64,000 nt of DNA from Paenibacillus rhizosphaerae (lineage in GTDB: Bacteria; Bacillota; Bacilli; Paenibacillales; Paenibacillaceae), in contig NZ_JACHXJ010000003.1 in assembly GCF_014192015.1 (NCBI RefSeq), forward strand, positions 606,581 through 670,580, read 5' to 3'. The position numbers were made by a program, and so were the translations under genes. The notes under the pieces are model-generated. The model saw nothing but the letters and a program-made list of their open reading frames with translations. It made no database searches and was not told the DNA's origin. Shown in pieces: positions 1 to 8,307 of this stretch. Each line of letters opens with the position of its first letter. The first letter of the stretch is position 1.

Positions 1-286
1 TCGCGTCGTACAGGATCACCCGCATGTTGGTGGAAATGCCAAGGTCCACGGCCAGCTCCTGCCCCTGTTTTCCCATAAAATCGACCGGTTTCAGCCGTTC
101 GCCCGTCAAATAATCCTGTTTGACCCTCATTTCGGCTACGTCGGCCTGCCGCTGCAGGCTCTCTTCCATCTGCTCGCGCTGATTGGTCCTGATTCCGCTG
201 AGTACAAGCCAGCTGAGCACGCCGGTCGTAAACACCAGCAGCACCGCCAGAAAAAGCGGAAACTTCCATTTCAGGCCGAGGCTCAT
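1..286 (-). CDS. Sensor histidine kinase, N-terminal part only (cut by window edge)
   Basis: The first 95 or so codons of a membrane protein read from the ATG at 286 to the window edge. A short basic N-terminus is followed by one hydrophobic segment (about residues 9-31) and then an extracytoplasmic-looking region with charged helices (about residues 32-95). Its ATG overlaps the stop codon of the upstream response regulator gene (ATGA), the usual coupling of a two-component pair, so it is inferred to be the cognate histidine kinase. The kinase domains lie outside the window, so the stimulus and subfamily cannot be judged. Confidence 0.75.
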   Translation of the reverse strand, partial: MSLGLKWKFPLFLAVLLVFTTGVLSWLVLSGIRTNQREQMEESLQRQADVAEMRVKQDYLTGERLKPVDFMGKQGQELAVDLGISTNMRVILYDA

Positions 287-981
287 GAGCCCTCCTCCAG
301 CGCCTTATAGCCGATCCCATATACCGTCTGCAGCATATAGTGGGCGTCGCCCAGTTTTTTCCGGAGCCGTTGGATATGGATATCCACCGTTCGGGTGCCT
401 CCCGCATACTCCATTCCCCATACGAGATCCAGCAGATCCTCGCGGGTGTACACCCGCCCGGGGTGAAATACGAGCAGCGACAGCAGATCGAACTCCTTCG
501 GCGTCAGCTCCAGCAGCCGGCCGCTGATTTCCGCCGTGCGTTTCGCGGCGTGAACGGTCAGCTGTCCAAGCACGGCTTTTTTTTCGTCCGGTACAGGCAC
601 GGGATCCTCCACTTTATCCAGCCGGCGGACGATCGATTTCACCCGCGCCACCAGCTCGCGGATATCGAACGGTTTGGTCATAAAATCGTCGGCCCCAAGC
701 TCCAGACCCAGAACCTTGTCGACGATATCGTTTTTAACAGTCAGCATCAAAATGCCGAGCCCCTTGCGGTTTTCCAGCCGCCGCAGCACCTCATAGCCGT
801 TGGCCTTGGGCATCATGACGTCCAGCACCAGCATATCCGGGCGGAAGGCATCCGCCTGCTGCAGCGCCTCCTCACCGTCCGCAGCCGTTTCAACGGCGAA
901 CCCCTCCCGTTTGAGCGCATAGGAAATCGCGCTGCGGATGCTCGGCTCATCGTCGGCCACCAGAACTCTTTTTTCCTCCAT
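283..981 (-). CDS. OmpR/PhoB-family response regulator
   Basis: This 232-residue two-component regulator has a receiver domain (about 1-120) with acidic pocket D10/D11, phospho-acceptor D54 in LVLDVMMP and conserved K103 in MTKPF. A C-terminal winged helix (about 130-230) carries the typical ELTPKEFDLLSLL and RTVDIHIQRLRKKLG stretches. It should bind DNA as a phosphorylation-controlled dimer. It is translationally coupled to the kinase that begins at 286. The ATG at 981 has only a weak ribosome site (AAGTGACGTGA). The target genes cannot be inferred from this window. Confidence 0.93.
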   Translation of the reverse strand: MEEKRVLVADDEPSIRSAISYALKREGFAVETAADGEEALQQADAFRPDMLVLDVMMPKANGYEVLRRLENRKGLGILMLTVKNDIVDKVLGLELGADDFMTKPFDIRELVARVKSIVRRLDKVEDPVPVPDEKKAVLGQLTVHAAKRTAEISGRLLELTPKEFDLLSLLVFHPGRVYTREDLLDLVWGMEYAGGTRTVDIHIQRLRKKLGDAHYMLQTVYGIGYKALEEGS

Positions 982-1138
982 CGACTATCACGTCACTTTC
1001 ATCCGTTGATTATAAGCGGTGCCTGATTTCCTATCATTATAAGATATTGTGCACCATTCACAACATTTCTTGTTCCAAGCCCCTGCCCTTTTTAGTATTG
1101 GGATGTCCCGGCCAATCATAGACCATCAGACGGGATGC

Positions 1139-1170
1139 AAAAAGGGACATGCCTGCCCGGCACATCCCTT
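1139..1170 (-). terminator. Terminator after the LacI-family gene
   Basis: On the minus strand an about 10-bp stem (including two G-U pairs) is followed by TTTTTGC, 24 bases after the LacI-family stop codon. The pairing works only in minus-strand RNA, which fixes the orientation. Confidence 0.75.
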
Positions 1171-1193
1171 CCCCTATTTTACCGCGATTGATC

Positions 1194-2198
1194 TTAAACC
1201 TTCACTTTGCCGGTCGACTGGCGGATGACCAGACTAGCCGGCTCCATAATTTCAGGCGGCGAGTATTCCGGATTTTCGATCATGGAGATCAGATGCTCAA
1301 TCGACTTGGCGCCGATATTGTGTATGTTCTGGTTGACAGTCGTCAGACTCGGCTTAAACACCTTGGCCTCAAAAATATTGTCAAACCCGACAACTGAAAC
1401 ATCCCCGGGAACGGAAAATCCCCATGCTTCAATTTCATGAATCGCCCCCATCGCAGCCATATCCGAGGTGCACACGACAGCCGTCGGGGGAGACTGAAGA
1501 TGCAGGAGCTTCCTCATGGCGACTATGCCGCCTTCAAAGGAATAGTCGCACACTTCCAGATACTTGTCCCTGTATTCGATGGAACAGTCCGAAAGACCCT
1601 GCTTATATCCCTGAAGCCGCCTTTCAGCTACCGTATGGCCGAGGGTACCGGCGATGTAGGCGATGTCCCGGTGACCCAGCCCGTACAGATGGGAGACGGC
1701 CATATGGACGCCGTTCACATTATCCGACGTAATATTTCCGACCCGGTTTCCCATGACGTCCGTATCCACAAACATGGTAGGAATATCGGAGCGGATCAAT
1801 TCGCCGATAATCCGGTGGTCCCGCTCTACGCCGAAGATGACGACCCCATCCAGGTTTCTGCTCTCGCAGTGGTCGATAAAAGAATAACTGTCTTCGTTAA
1901 GCCGGGCAGAGAGGCGCATAAGATCATAACCGCTGTTCTCCAGCGCCGTTTTGATGCCTTCCAGAAGTTCAGCCACATACGGGTTCGTAAAGGGAATGTT
2001 GATCAGCACCCCCACGGTCCATGATCTCCCGGTAACGAGTCCGCGTGCAATGGCATTAGGCCGGTAACGAAGAAGCTCAATCGCCGATCTTACTTTTTTC
2101 CTAGTTTTATCGCTAACGTCCGGATAATGGTTAATGACTTTGGAAACGGTTGCGACAGATACTCCAGCCTCTTTCGCCACATCATGAATGGAAGCCAC
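1194..2198 (-). CDS. LacI-family transcriptional regulator
   Basis: This 334-residue protein begins with a classic LacI helix-turn-helix (IHDVAKEAGVSVATVSKVIN, residues 4-23) and a hinge helix near 50-60. A periplasmic-binding-protein-like sensor domain follows (about 62-330), with family segments such as GLVTGRSWTVGVLI and VVGFDNI. It is expected to repress or activate carbohydrate genes in response to a sugar. The start is a GTG with AGGTGAT eight bases upstream. No sugar operon adjoins it, so its targets are elsewhere or it controls a neighbour in an unknown way. Confidence 0.93.
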   Translation of the reverse strand: MASIHDVAKEAGVSVATVSKVINHYPDVSDKTRKKVRSAIELLRYRPNAIARGLVTGRSWTVGVLINIPFTNPYVAELLEGIKTALENSGYDLMRLSARLNEDSYSFIDHCESRNLDGVVIFGVERDHRIIGELIRSDIPTMFVDTDVMGNRVGNITSDNVNGVHMAVSHLYGLGHRDIAYIAGTLGHTVAERRLQGYKQGLSDCSIEYRDKYLEVCDYSFEGGIVAMRKLLHLQSPPTAVVCTSDMAAMGAIHEIEAWGFSVPGDVSVVGFDNIFEAKVFKPSLTTVNQNIHNIGAKSIEHLISMIENPEYSPPEIMEPASLVIRQSTGKVKV

Positions 2199-2346
2199 TA
2201 TACAATCACCTCAAATACAAATCAGTTGCCGATCAGTTCAAAAATTTACGATTTCGAATATTCATGATGACGAATCTATTATACCTGAATGGTGAATGAT
2301 GAGGTACTGGAACAAATGAAGCCTCCTTGACGCTCCTTGTCCGCGT

Positions 2347-3354
2347 TTACTGGTGATTTTGAATCTCCGCCAGATCCAGCGTCAGCTTCTCAATCGTCTT
2401 CACGAAAGCCGCCAGTTCCTGGGAGCTCTCCGCCTGTGCCCGGGCATGGACCGATGTCTGCCGGGTTTCCTGCTGTACGCTTTCCAGCCGGACCATGATG
2501 CCCGACACTTTATCCTGGATCGTCTCCAGCGCTTCCTGCGAATGGGCTGCGAGCTTACGCACCTCGCCGGCCACGACGGCAAAACCTCTGCCGGAATCCC
2601 CGGCATGCGCCGCCTCGATCGCCGCGTTCAGTCCGAGCAGATGGGTCTGGTCGGCGATGCCCTTGATCAGGCCGCCCATGTTCTCGATTTGGGTGACATC
2701 CTCCTGGAGCTCGTCCATCAGCGAATGGGCCAGGTCCTGGGAAGCCGCGGTCACTTTCGCCGTCTCGGCGATTTGGCCGGCACTCTCGTTCAGCTCGGCA
2801 ATCATGCCGGTCAGCTGCTGAACGACTTCGGTTACCGCCCGGAGCACCTGCTCCCGCTCGTCGGCAAGCTCTTGGATCTTTTCCTTTTCCTTCATGTCGT
2901 AAGCTTCCAGAACCAATTGCGAATCGAGGTTGAACATCTTGGTCAGAGGATGGATCACCTCGATCCAGCGGTCCGGAATGGCCTTCTTGAACAGCTCAAC
3001 CGCGATATCCAAATAAACCATGTAGCTGCCGAGATAATAGTCCGTGTTTAAGCCAACGCGCGAGTGTACCAATCCGATGGCGATTCTTTTCTCCAAAAAC
3101 GGCTCGTCGATGACACCTTCGGCCAGCGACATCCAGTACTCCCGCTGGGTCGTCTTCAGCCTGTCGATCGTCGTTTTCCGTTCAATGATACGCATAAGCT
3201 CCGGCTCCGAAGTGATGTGCCGATAAAAATGGTCCACGACTTCATCGACCACTTTGCTGAATACGGGCTGGTGCGCCCGCAGAATCTCCAAATCCTTTTC
3301 CGTCAGTCCAATAAACTTCAGTTGGTTGTGCCGCGCTTCCGATACTTGAATCAT
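2347..3354 (-). CDS. Soluble globin-coupled methyl-accepting-type sensor (HemAT-like)
   Basis: A 335-residue protein with an N-terminal protoglobin domain (about 1-165), including the candidate proximal haem histidine in GLVHSRVGLNTDYYLGSY. A methyl-accepting signalling core follows, with the hairpin-tip sequence LLGLNAAIEAAHAGDSGRGFAVVAGEVRKLA (quoted in two overlapping halves in the family; key residues E, A, G at the tip). There is no membrane segment, so it should sense oxygen or another haem ligand in the cytoplasm and signal to CheA. The start at 3354 has AAAGGAG nine bases upstream; a longer reading from 3402 lacks such a site. The signalling part is short, so the methylation helices look reduced compared with HemAT. 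Confidence 0.85.
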   Translation of the reverse strand: MIQVSEARHNQLKFIGLTEKDLEILRAHQPVFSKVVDEVVDHFYRHITSEPELMRIIERKTTIDRLKTTQREYWMSLAEGVIDEPFLEKRIAIGLVHSRVGLNTDYYLGSYMVYLDIAVELFKKAIPDRWIEVIHPLTKMFNLDSQLVLEAYDMKEKEKIQELADEREQVLRAVTEVVQQLTGMIAELNESAGQIAETAKVTAASQDLAHSLMDELQEDVTQIENMGGLIKGIADQTHLLGLNAAIEAAHAGDSGRGFAVVAGEVRKLAAHSQEALETIQDKVSGIMVRLESVQQETRQTSVHARAQAESSQELAAFVKTIEKLTLDLAEIQNHQ

Positions 3355-3405
3355 GTAAAATGGCTCCTTTAGATATTTCCTGATTATACCAATTTCCATC
3401 AATCC

Positions 3406-3495
3406 ATATAGATTGAACTAAAGTTTCGCATTGAACTTCCTGTTATAACCGCCCGGTAAGGCCTTTAACGTTCATTTCTTTAGTTCATTCTATAT
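3406..3495. repeat. 90-bp element with 18-bp terminal inverted repeats (copy A)
   Basis: The left end ATATAGATTGAACTAAAG (3406-3423) and the right end at 3478-3495 are inverted repeats matching at 17 of 18 positions, with a 54-bp interior. A related element with nearly the same ends lies at 13350-13443. The interiors are not obviously alike and no transposase is encoded. It sits directly upstream of the globin-sensor gene and downstream of nothing coding. A MITE-like element or a palindromic regulatory element would both fit. Confidence 0.6.
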
Positions 3496-3555
3496 AACTT
3501 TGTCTATTATAGTCTATATCGACGACTAACCTACTAAAATATAGGGCGTCCGGGC

Positions 3556-4278
3556 TTATATTTTTAATACGGCTTTACGAATGAACTGGTACAACTCCCC
3601 GTCCATTCCAAATGGAAGGGCCTGATCGGAGTGATCCCGGTAATAACTTTCCGCCGACCGGCTCAACTGGTCATAATCACCCGCCGCATCCTGAAGGCAG
3701 CTCTTCCATCGTCTTGCAAGGTCTAACACGACGGGATCGTGCTCCGGCGTTCCTTTCTCCATTTCGGAGCGGAACCCGGAAATCAGCCTCCGGAATTCCT
3801 CATTCTTCTCCCTTATTTGTTCTGAATTCATAGAAGTATAATTCCGCTGGATGTTTTTTGCCATCTCCCGGCTAAAATGCTTGCTCCGGCTTATATTGAT
3901 CATTTGCACGACTTCCATGAACCGGGAGGGGTCAACGGGCTGTCCGCGGTGCATCAAGCTGTAAATATCATTTAACCGATCCCTTAAGTCCAGCTGCATT
4001 TGAATGTGTTCATTGATCCGTGCAAGTTGGTGTTCCAGCAAATGTAAAGGATTAAAAGCCGGATCGGTCATCAATCGTTTTACTTCTTCCAGCGAAAATC
4101 CCAATTGTTTAAGTAAAATGATATGGTGAAGCCGCTGCAGATCGTCCTCTACGTACAAACGGTGTCCTTTTTCCGACGTGTGTGCCGGATGCAATAAGCC
4201 GATCTCGTCGTAATGGTGAAGCGTCCTGACGGTAAGGCCGGTTAATTGGGCGATTTCCCCAACTCTCCAGATTTTCAT
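3556..4278 (-). CDS. MerR-family regulator with TipAS-type effector domain
   Basis: The 240-residue protein starts with a MerR DNA-binding domain (WRVGEIAQLTGLTVRTLHHY, then the GLLHPAHTSEKGHRLY wing, residues 3-40) and a dimerisation helix (about 75-110). A C-terminal helical domain resembles TipAS, the drug-binding part of TipAL. Such proteins usually activate multidrug-resistance genes by remodelling an over-long promoter spacer. The start at 4278 is chosen because AGAGAGGA lies about nine bases upstream and the MerR domain begins at once; an in-frame extension to 4377 would run into the hslO gene. It lies 31 bases after hslO and may be co-transcribed with it. Confidence 0.88.
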   Translation of the reverse strand: MKIWRVGEIAQLTGLTVRTLHHYDEIGLLHPAHTSEKGHRLYVEDDLQRLHHIILLKQLGFSLEEVKRLMTDPAFNPLHLLEHQLARINEHIQMQLDLRDRLNDIYSLMHRGQPVDPSRFMEVVQMINISRSKHFSREMAKNIQRNYTSMNSEQIREKNEEFRRLISGFRSEMEKGTPEHDPVVLDLARRWKSCLQDAAGDYDQLSRSAESYYRDHSDQALPFGMDGELYQFIRKAVLKI

Positions 4279-4309
4279 CGTTGTTGATCCTCTCTTGGTT
4301 TGATAAGGG

Positions 4310-5197
4310 TCATGGAATCGTTCTTCTCCGTTGCAATGTGTTGAGCAAGTTCTGAATCTCGATGGGACTAAATACATATTTCTCCCCGCAGTGGCTGCAG
4401 ACCACTTCAGCCGGCTCTGCCTGCAGGACGAGATTAGAGAGCTCCTTCGGGTCGAGGCTCAACAGCAGCCCGCTAAGCATTTCCTTTGTGCATTCACAGT
4501 ACCAATGCAGCGGCTTGATTTCCAGAAGGGCCCCTCCGCCCGGCGGGCTCAGAAGCAGCTCATGGGATGCCTCATGCTGTTGATTGGGGTACAGCATAAA
4601 ATCGCACTTGTCCACCGCCTCCTGTACTTGCTGCATCAGCCCCGGATCTGCGCCTGGGAGCAACTGCGCTAATACGCCTCTGGATGACGTTACCCGCTGC
4701 TTCTGATGATCGATGCAAATGTTTACGGTGACCCACGTCGGTGTTTGTTCGCTTTGGCCATAATAATGAGAAATATCATCCGTGATATTGGCGTAAGGCA
4801 TATCCGTAATTCCTGTAAACATCCGATTCGTTCCTGTTTCCTGCACCACCTGGATATTGCCCCTGCTCCCGATAATCTGCCCAAGCGATAAGCCCTCCGA
4901 TGGCCGTTGAAACCACTCTTCACTGAGATATCCCCGAACGTGACCGGAAGCGTCCGCTTCCGCAAATATGTTTAAGCCCGCGCTGCTTGCACGGATTTTC
5001 AGGCTCATTTGCTGCGGATCTTTTAAAAGGCCTCCAATCAGCCCTGCCGCCGATACCGTTCTGCCCAATGCCTCCTTCAACACCTGGCTCATTGTTCTTC
5101 TATGAAAGATTTCTTGGAGCAAATAGGTATTATCCATAAAAATGATACGCACTTTTCCGTCAAACGCAATTGATTTTGCAATCCAGCTGCTCTTCAT
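4310..5197 (-). CDS. hslO: Redox-regulated chaperone Hsp33
   Basis: A 295-residue Hsp33 homologue. The C-terminal redox switch is intact: C234-x-C236 (YCECT) and C267-x2-C270 (CSHC), which bind zinc when reduced and form disulfides under oxidative stress, unfolding the linker to activate holdase function. The N-terminal substrate-binding domain keeps segments such as GLIGGLLKD and ITDDISHYY. It acts in the cytoplasm on unfolding proteins during oxidative and heat stress. The next gene, a MerR-type regulator, follows after 31 bases, an unusual partner for Hsp33. Confidence 0.93.
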   Translation of the reverse strand: MKSSWIAKSIAFDGKVRIIFMDNTYLLQEIFHRRTMSQVLKEALGRTVSAAGLIGGLLKDPQQMSLKIRASSAGLNIFAEADASGHVRGYLSEEWFQRPSEGLSLGQIIGSRGNIQVVQETGTNRMFTGITDMPYANITDDISHYYGQSEQTPTWVTVNICIDHQKQRVTSSRGVLAQLLPGADPGLMQQVQEAVDKCDFMLYPNQQHEASHELLLSPPGGGALLEIKPLHWYCECTKEMLSGLLLSLDPKELSNLVLQAEPAEVVCSHCGEKYVFSPIEIQNLLNTLQRRRTIP

Positions 5198-5274
5198 TGT
5201 CTACAATCCTTTCCGCGTTTCCAGTATCCCCACATCTTACTTCCTAACGTGACGTGAGGTTCAAGACCCGAAAA

Positions 5275-5307
5275 GGAAAAAAAAGACCCCCGAAATAATC
5301 GGGAGCC
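5275..5307 (-). terminator. Terminator after prkA
   Basis: In minus-strand sense a five-base-pair C/G stem with a TTATT-type loop is followed by a run of eight T with one interruption. It lies about 40 bases after the prkA stop codon. The stem is short, so termination may be leaky. Confidence 0.6.
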
Positions 5308-5344
5308 ATTTTGCCGATGAAATACAATAGGAATGTCGGGCTGA

Positions 5345-7240
5345 TTACCGGTTCAGCAAGCTTCCCACATAGCGCAGCAGCTCGTTCGCGCATACCGGGC
5401 AATAGCCGTGCTCATCAATCAGCCGTTTGCTCACTTCGTTAATCCGCTTGAGCTGGGCCGCATCCGGCGTTTTGGTCGACGTCGTTATTTTCACGATATC
5501 CTTGAGGTCTGTAAACAGCTTCTTCTCAATCGCTTCGCGCAGACGGTCATGATTATGGTATTCGAACTTTTTGCCCTTGCGGGAATAAGACGAAATCCGG
5601 ATGAGGATTTCTTCACGAAACGCTTTTTTCGCATTTTCGGAAACGCCGATTTGCTCCTCGATGGAACGCATCAGCCTTTCGTCCGGATTCATCTCTTCAT
5701 CGGTCAGCGGATCACGGATTTTCGTCCAGTTGCAGAACGCTTCGATGTTGTCGAGATAATTCTCGAACAGCGTTTTGGCCGACTCTTCAAAAGAATAGAC
5801 AAACGCCTTCTGCACTTCTTTTTTCGCCAGCTCGTCGTATTCCTTTCGGGCCACCGCAATAAAGTTCAGATAACGCTCCCGTTCGTCCTTCGTAATGGAG
5901 GCGTGCTGGTCAAGCCCGTCTTTGATGGCCCGCAGCACATCCAGCGCGTTAATGCATTGAAGGTCCTGCTTAATCAAAGCACTGGAAATCCGGTTGATGA
6001 CATACCGCGGATCGACGCCGGACATGCCTTCTTCCAAATATTCAGACTGCATTTCCTTCAAATCGGCTTCTTTATAGCCTTCGATCTCTTCACCGTCGTA
6101 CATTCTCATCTTTTTGACGAGATCCATTCCCTGCTTCTTCGTCTCCTTCAGACGGGTCAAAATGGAGAAGATCGCAGCGGAACGCAGCGCATGCGGCGCA
6201 ATATGGATATGCTTCATGTCGCTTTGCGAAATGAGCTTGCCGTAAATTTTTTCTTCATCCGATACCTTCAGGTTATAAGGAATCGGCATGACGATCATCC
6301 GGGACTGCAGCGCTTCATTTTTCTTGTTGGCGATAAAGGCCTTGTACTCGGATTCATTGGTGTGCGCAACGATCAGCTCGTCGGCGGAAATGAGCGCAAA
6401 TCGGCCTGCCTTGAAATTGCCTTCCTGCGTGAGCGAGAGCAGGTTCCACAGAAACTTCTCGTCGCATTTGAGCATTTCCTGAAATTCCATCAGGCCGCGG
6501 TTGGCCTTGTTCAGCTCTCCATCGAAACGGTAGGCGCGGGGGTCGGATTCCGAACCGAATTCCGTAATCGTTGAGAAGTCGATACTGCCGGTCAGGTCGG
6601 CGATGTCCTGTGACTTCGGATCCGACGGGCTGAATGTACCGATACCGACACGGCTGTCTTCCGAGATCACCACCCGGGTGACGGGCATTTTCTCGATATC
6701 ACCGTCGTATTCGGTCTTCAGGCGCATTTGGCAGGAAGGGCAGAGATTGCCTTCGATCCGCACGCCCAGTTCTTTTTCCACTTCCGGCCTCAGGTCCAGC
6801 GGAATGAGATGAAGCGGTTCTTCATGCATCGGGCAGCCGTCAATGGCATATACCGCGCCTTGGGGCGTTCTCGAAAATTTCTCAAGACCCCGCTTCAGCA
6901 GGGTCACAATCGTCGATTTCCCGCCGCTGACCGGCCCCATCAGCAGCAGAATCCGTTTACGGACGTCGAGCCTGCGGGCCGAGGAGTGGAAATACTCCTC
7001 CACCAGCTTTTCAATGGCACGATCCAGGCCGAAAATTTCCTGCTCAAAAAATTTATAACGTTTATGGCCGTTGACCTCTTCCACGCCGTATGATTTGATC
7101 ATGTCATAGACGCGGGCATGCGCCGTCATCGCCGGTGATGGGTCCTGACGAAGAAGGTCGATGTATTCTTTAAAGGTGCCATTCCATGCCAGTTGATCGC
7201 TCTCTGCCCGATATGCCGCTACGCGTTCGAAAATATCCAT
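5345..7240 (-). CDS. prkA: PrkA family serine protein kinase / AAA+ protein
   Basis: 631 residues, the same length as Bacillus subtilis PrkA. An AAA+ module contains the P-loop GPVSGGKST (near residue 105), and the C-terminal PrkA domain follows (about 400-631, with CPVCANELL near the end). PrkA was described as a serine protein kinase made early in sporulation under sigma-E in B. subtilis; an ATP-dependent protease-like role has also been proposed. The start at 7240 has a perfect AGGAGGT seven bases upstream. The usual neighbours yhbH and spoVR are not next to it here. Confidence 0.95.
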   Translation of the reverse strand: MDIFERVAAYRAESDQLAWNGTFKEYIDLLRQDPSPAMTAHARVYDMIKSYGVEEVNGHKRYKFFEQEIFGLDRAIEKLVEEYFHSSARRLDVRKRILLLMGPVSGGKSTIVTLLKRGLEKFSRTPQGAVYAIDGCPMHEEPLHLIPLDLRPEVEKELGVRIEGNLCPSCQMRLKTEYDGDIEKMPVTRVVISEDSRVGIGTFSPSDPKSQDIADLTGSIDFSTITEFGSESDPRAYRFDGELNKANRGLMEFQEMLKCDEKFLWNLLSLTQEGNFKAGRFALISADELIVAHTNESEYKAFIANKKNEALQSRMIVMPIPYNLKVSDEEKIYGKLISQSDMKHIHIAPHALRSAAIFSILTRLKETKKQGMDLVKKMRMYDGEEIEGYKEADLKEMQSEYLEEGMSGVDPRYVINRISSALIKQDLQCINALDVLRAIKDGLDQHASITKDERERYLNFIAVARKEYDELAKKEVQKAFVYSFEESAKTLFENYLDNIEAFCNWTKIRDPLTDEEMNPDERLMRSIEEQIGVSENAKKAFREEILIRISSYSRKGKKFEYHNHDRLREAIEKKLFTDLKDIVKITTSTKTPDAAQLKRINEVSKRLIDEHGYCPVCANELLRYVGSLLNR

Positions 7241-7478
7241 GCAAGTACCTCCTATGACTCGGTTATGAAATCGCAAGCTACTCCTACAAAAATGCGTCAA
7301 GGGTCAACTGCTCCCATCGATTCTTAAAAAGTGTATTACATACCTATGCGGGACTGTGGGATTAGTTGACCTCTTTTTTCGCCCATGTCAGATTGTCTTT
7401 TTCTATAAAAGCAAGGGCGCTCCGACTTTCCCGGCGGGATATCTGCCCCTTATGATTCGGGTTCTTCTGTTGAGATGA

Positions 7479-7484
7479 TATAAT
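7479..7484 (+). promoter_or_regulatory. Candidate -10 box for the DUF2161 gene
   Basis: A perfect TATAAT lies 47 bases before the preferred ATG at 7531. No good -35 hexamer is seen at 17 bases. Its position makes an upstream ATG at 7483 unlikely as the start. Confidence 0.45.
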
Positions 7485-7530
7485 GAACAAAGAATTCAGA
7501 AGCGGATCACCGCAGAAGGAGAGCCTGAAT

Positions 7531-8307
7531 ATGTCCGTCCAGCATGAAACCGAACTTTACGAGCCATTGAAGGCTTTTTTTGAGCGGCAGGGCTACGAGG
7601 TCAAAGGCGAAGTTCGCCACTGCGATCTGGTGGGCTTGCATCCGGACGAGGAAGAGCCGCTGATCGTGGAAATGAAAAAGACGTTCAACCTCTCCCTGCT
7701 GCTGCAAGGAATCGAACGTCTCAAGCTGAGCCCTCATGTATATTTGGCGGTGGAGCGCAACCGCAGCAAGCGGGGTGCCGTGAACCAGCGCTGGGATGAC
7801 ATCACCGGTTTATGCCGCAGGCTGGGCGTCGGCCTTCTCACCGTTACCTTCTATAAAACCAAGAAGCCGCTGGTGGAAGTGCTCTGCGAGCCGGGAACAC
7901 CTTACGTGCCAACCCGCAGGATGAAGGTCCGCAAGTCCCGGCTGCTCTATGAATTCCGCGAACGCAGCGGCGATTATAACGTCGGCGGCACCACCCGGGC
8001 GAAGCTGATGACGGCCTACCGGGAAAAAGCGCTTCGCGTCGCCGGCGCCCTCGCAGGCGCACCGGAAGGCGGCTTATCGCCGGCGCATTTGCGGGAGAAA
8101 AGCGGCGTGCCGAATGCGGCGGCCATCCTGCAGAACAATTATTACGGCTGGTTCCAGCGGATCTCCCGCGGCCGCTACCAGCTGACGCCGGCGGGCACCG
8201 CCGATCTGGAGCGCTATGCCGGCATCCTGGAGACGGGTGCATCCGGTTTGCCCGCCCTTGTGGAAACGGCCCAGCCGGCGCGTGCCTCACGCCGCAAAAA
8301 GACTTAG
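7531..8307 (+). CDS. DUF2161 protein, PD-(D/E)xK nuclease-like fold
   Basis: The 258-residue product matches the DUF2161 pattern. An N-terminal domain carries a restriction-endonuclease-like motif: D in RHCDLVG (near 31) and E-x-K in LIVEMKKTF (near 47-49). A basic middle region follows, and the C-terminal part (about 150-235) looks like a winged helix with QNNYYGWFQRISRGRYQLT. The fold suggests DNA binding or cleavage, but no biochemical role is established for the family as far as I know. AAGGAG nine bases before the ATG at 7531 sets the start. It converges on the aminotransferase gene; the two stop codons overlap. Confidence 0.75.
   Translation: MSVQHETELYEPLKAFFERQGYEVKGEVRHCDLVGLHPDEEEPLIVEMKKTFNLSLLLQGIERLKLSPHVYLAVERNRSKRGAVNQRWDDITGLCRRLGVGLLTVTFYKTKKPLVEVLCEPGTPYVPTRRMKVRKSRLLYEFRERSGDYNVGGTTRAKLMTAYREKALRVAGALAGAPEGGLSPAHLREKSGVPNAAAILQNNYYGWFQRISRGRYQLTPAGTADLERYAGILETGASGLPALVETAQPARASRRKKT

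Noticed and set aside
5408..6574. A 388-codon open frame on the plus strand opposite prkA
   Set aside because: Antisense shadow of PrkA; no ribosome site and no recognisable domain.
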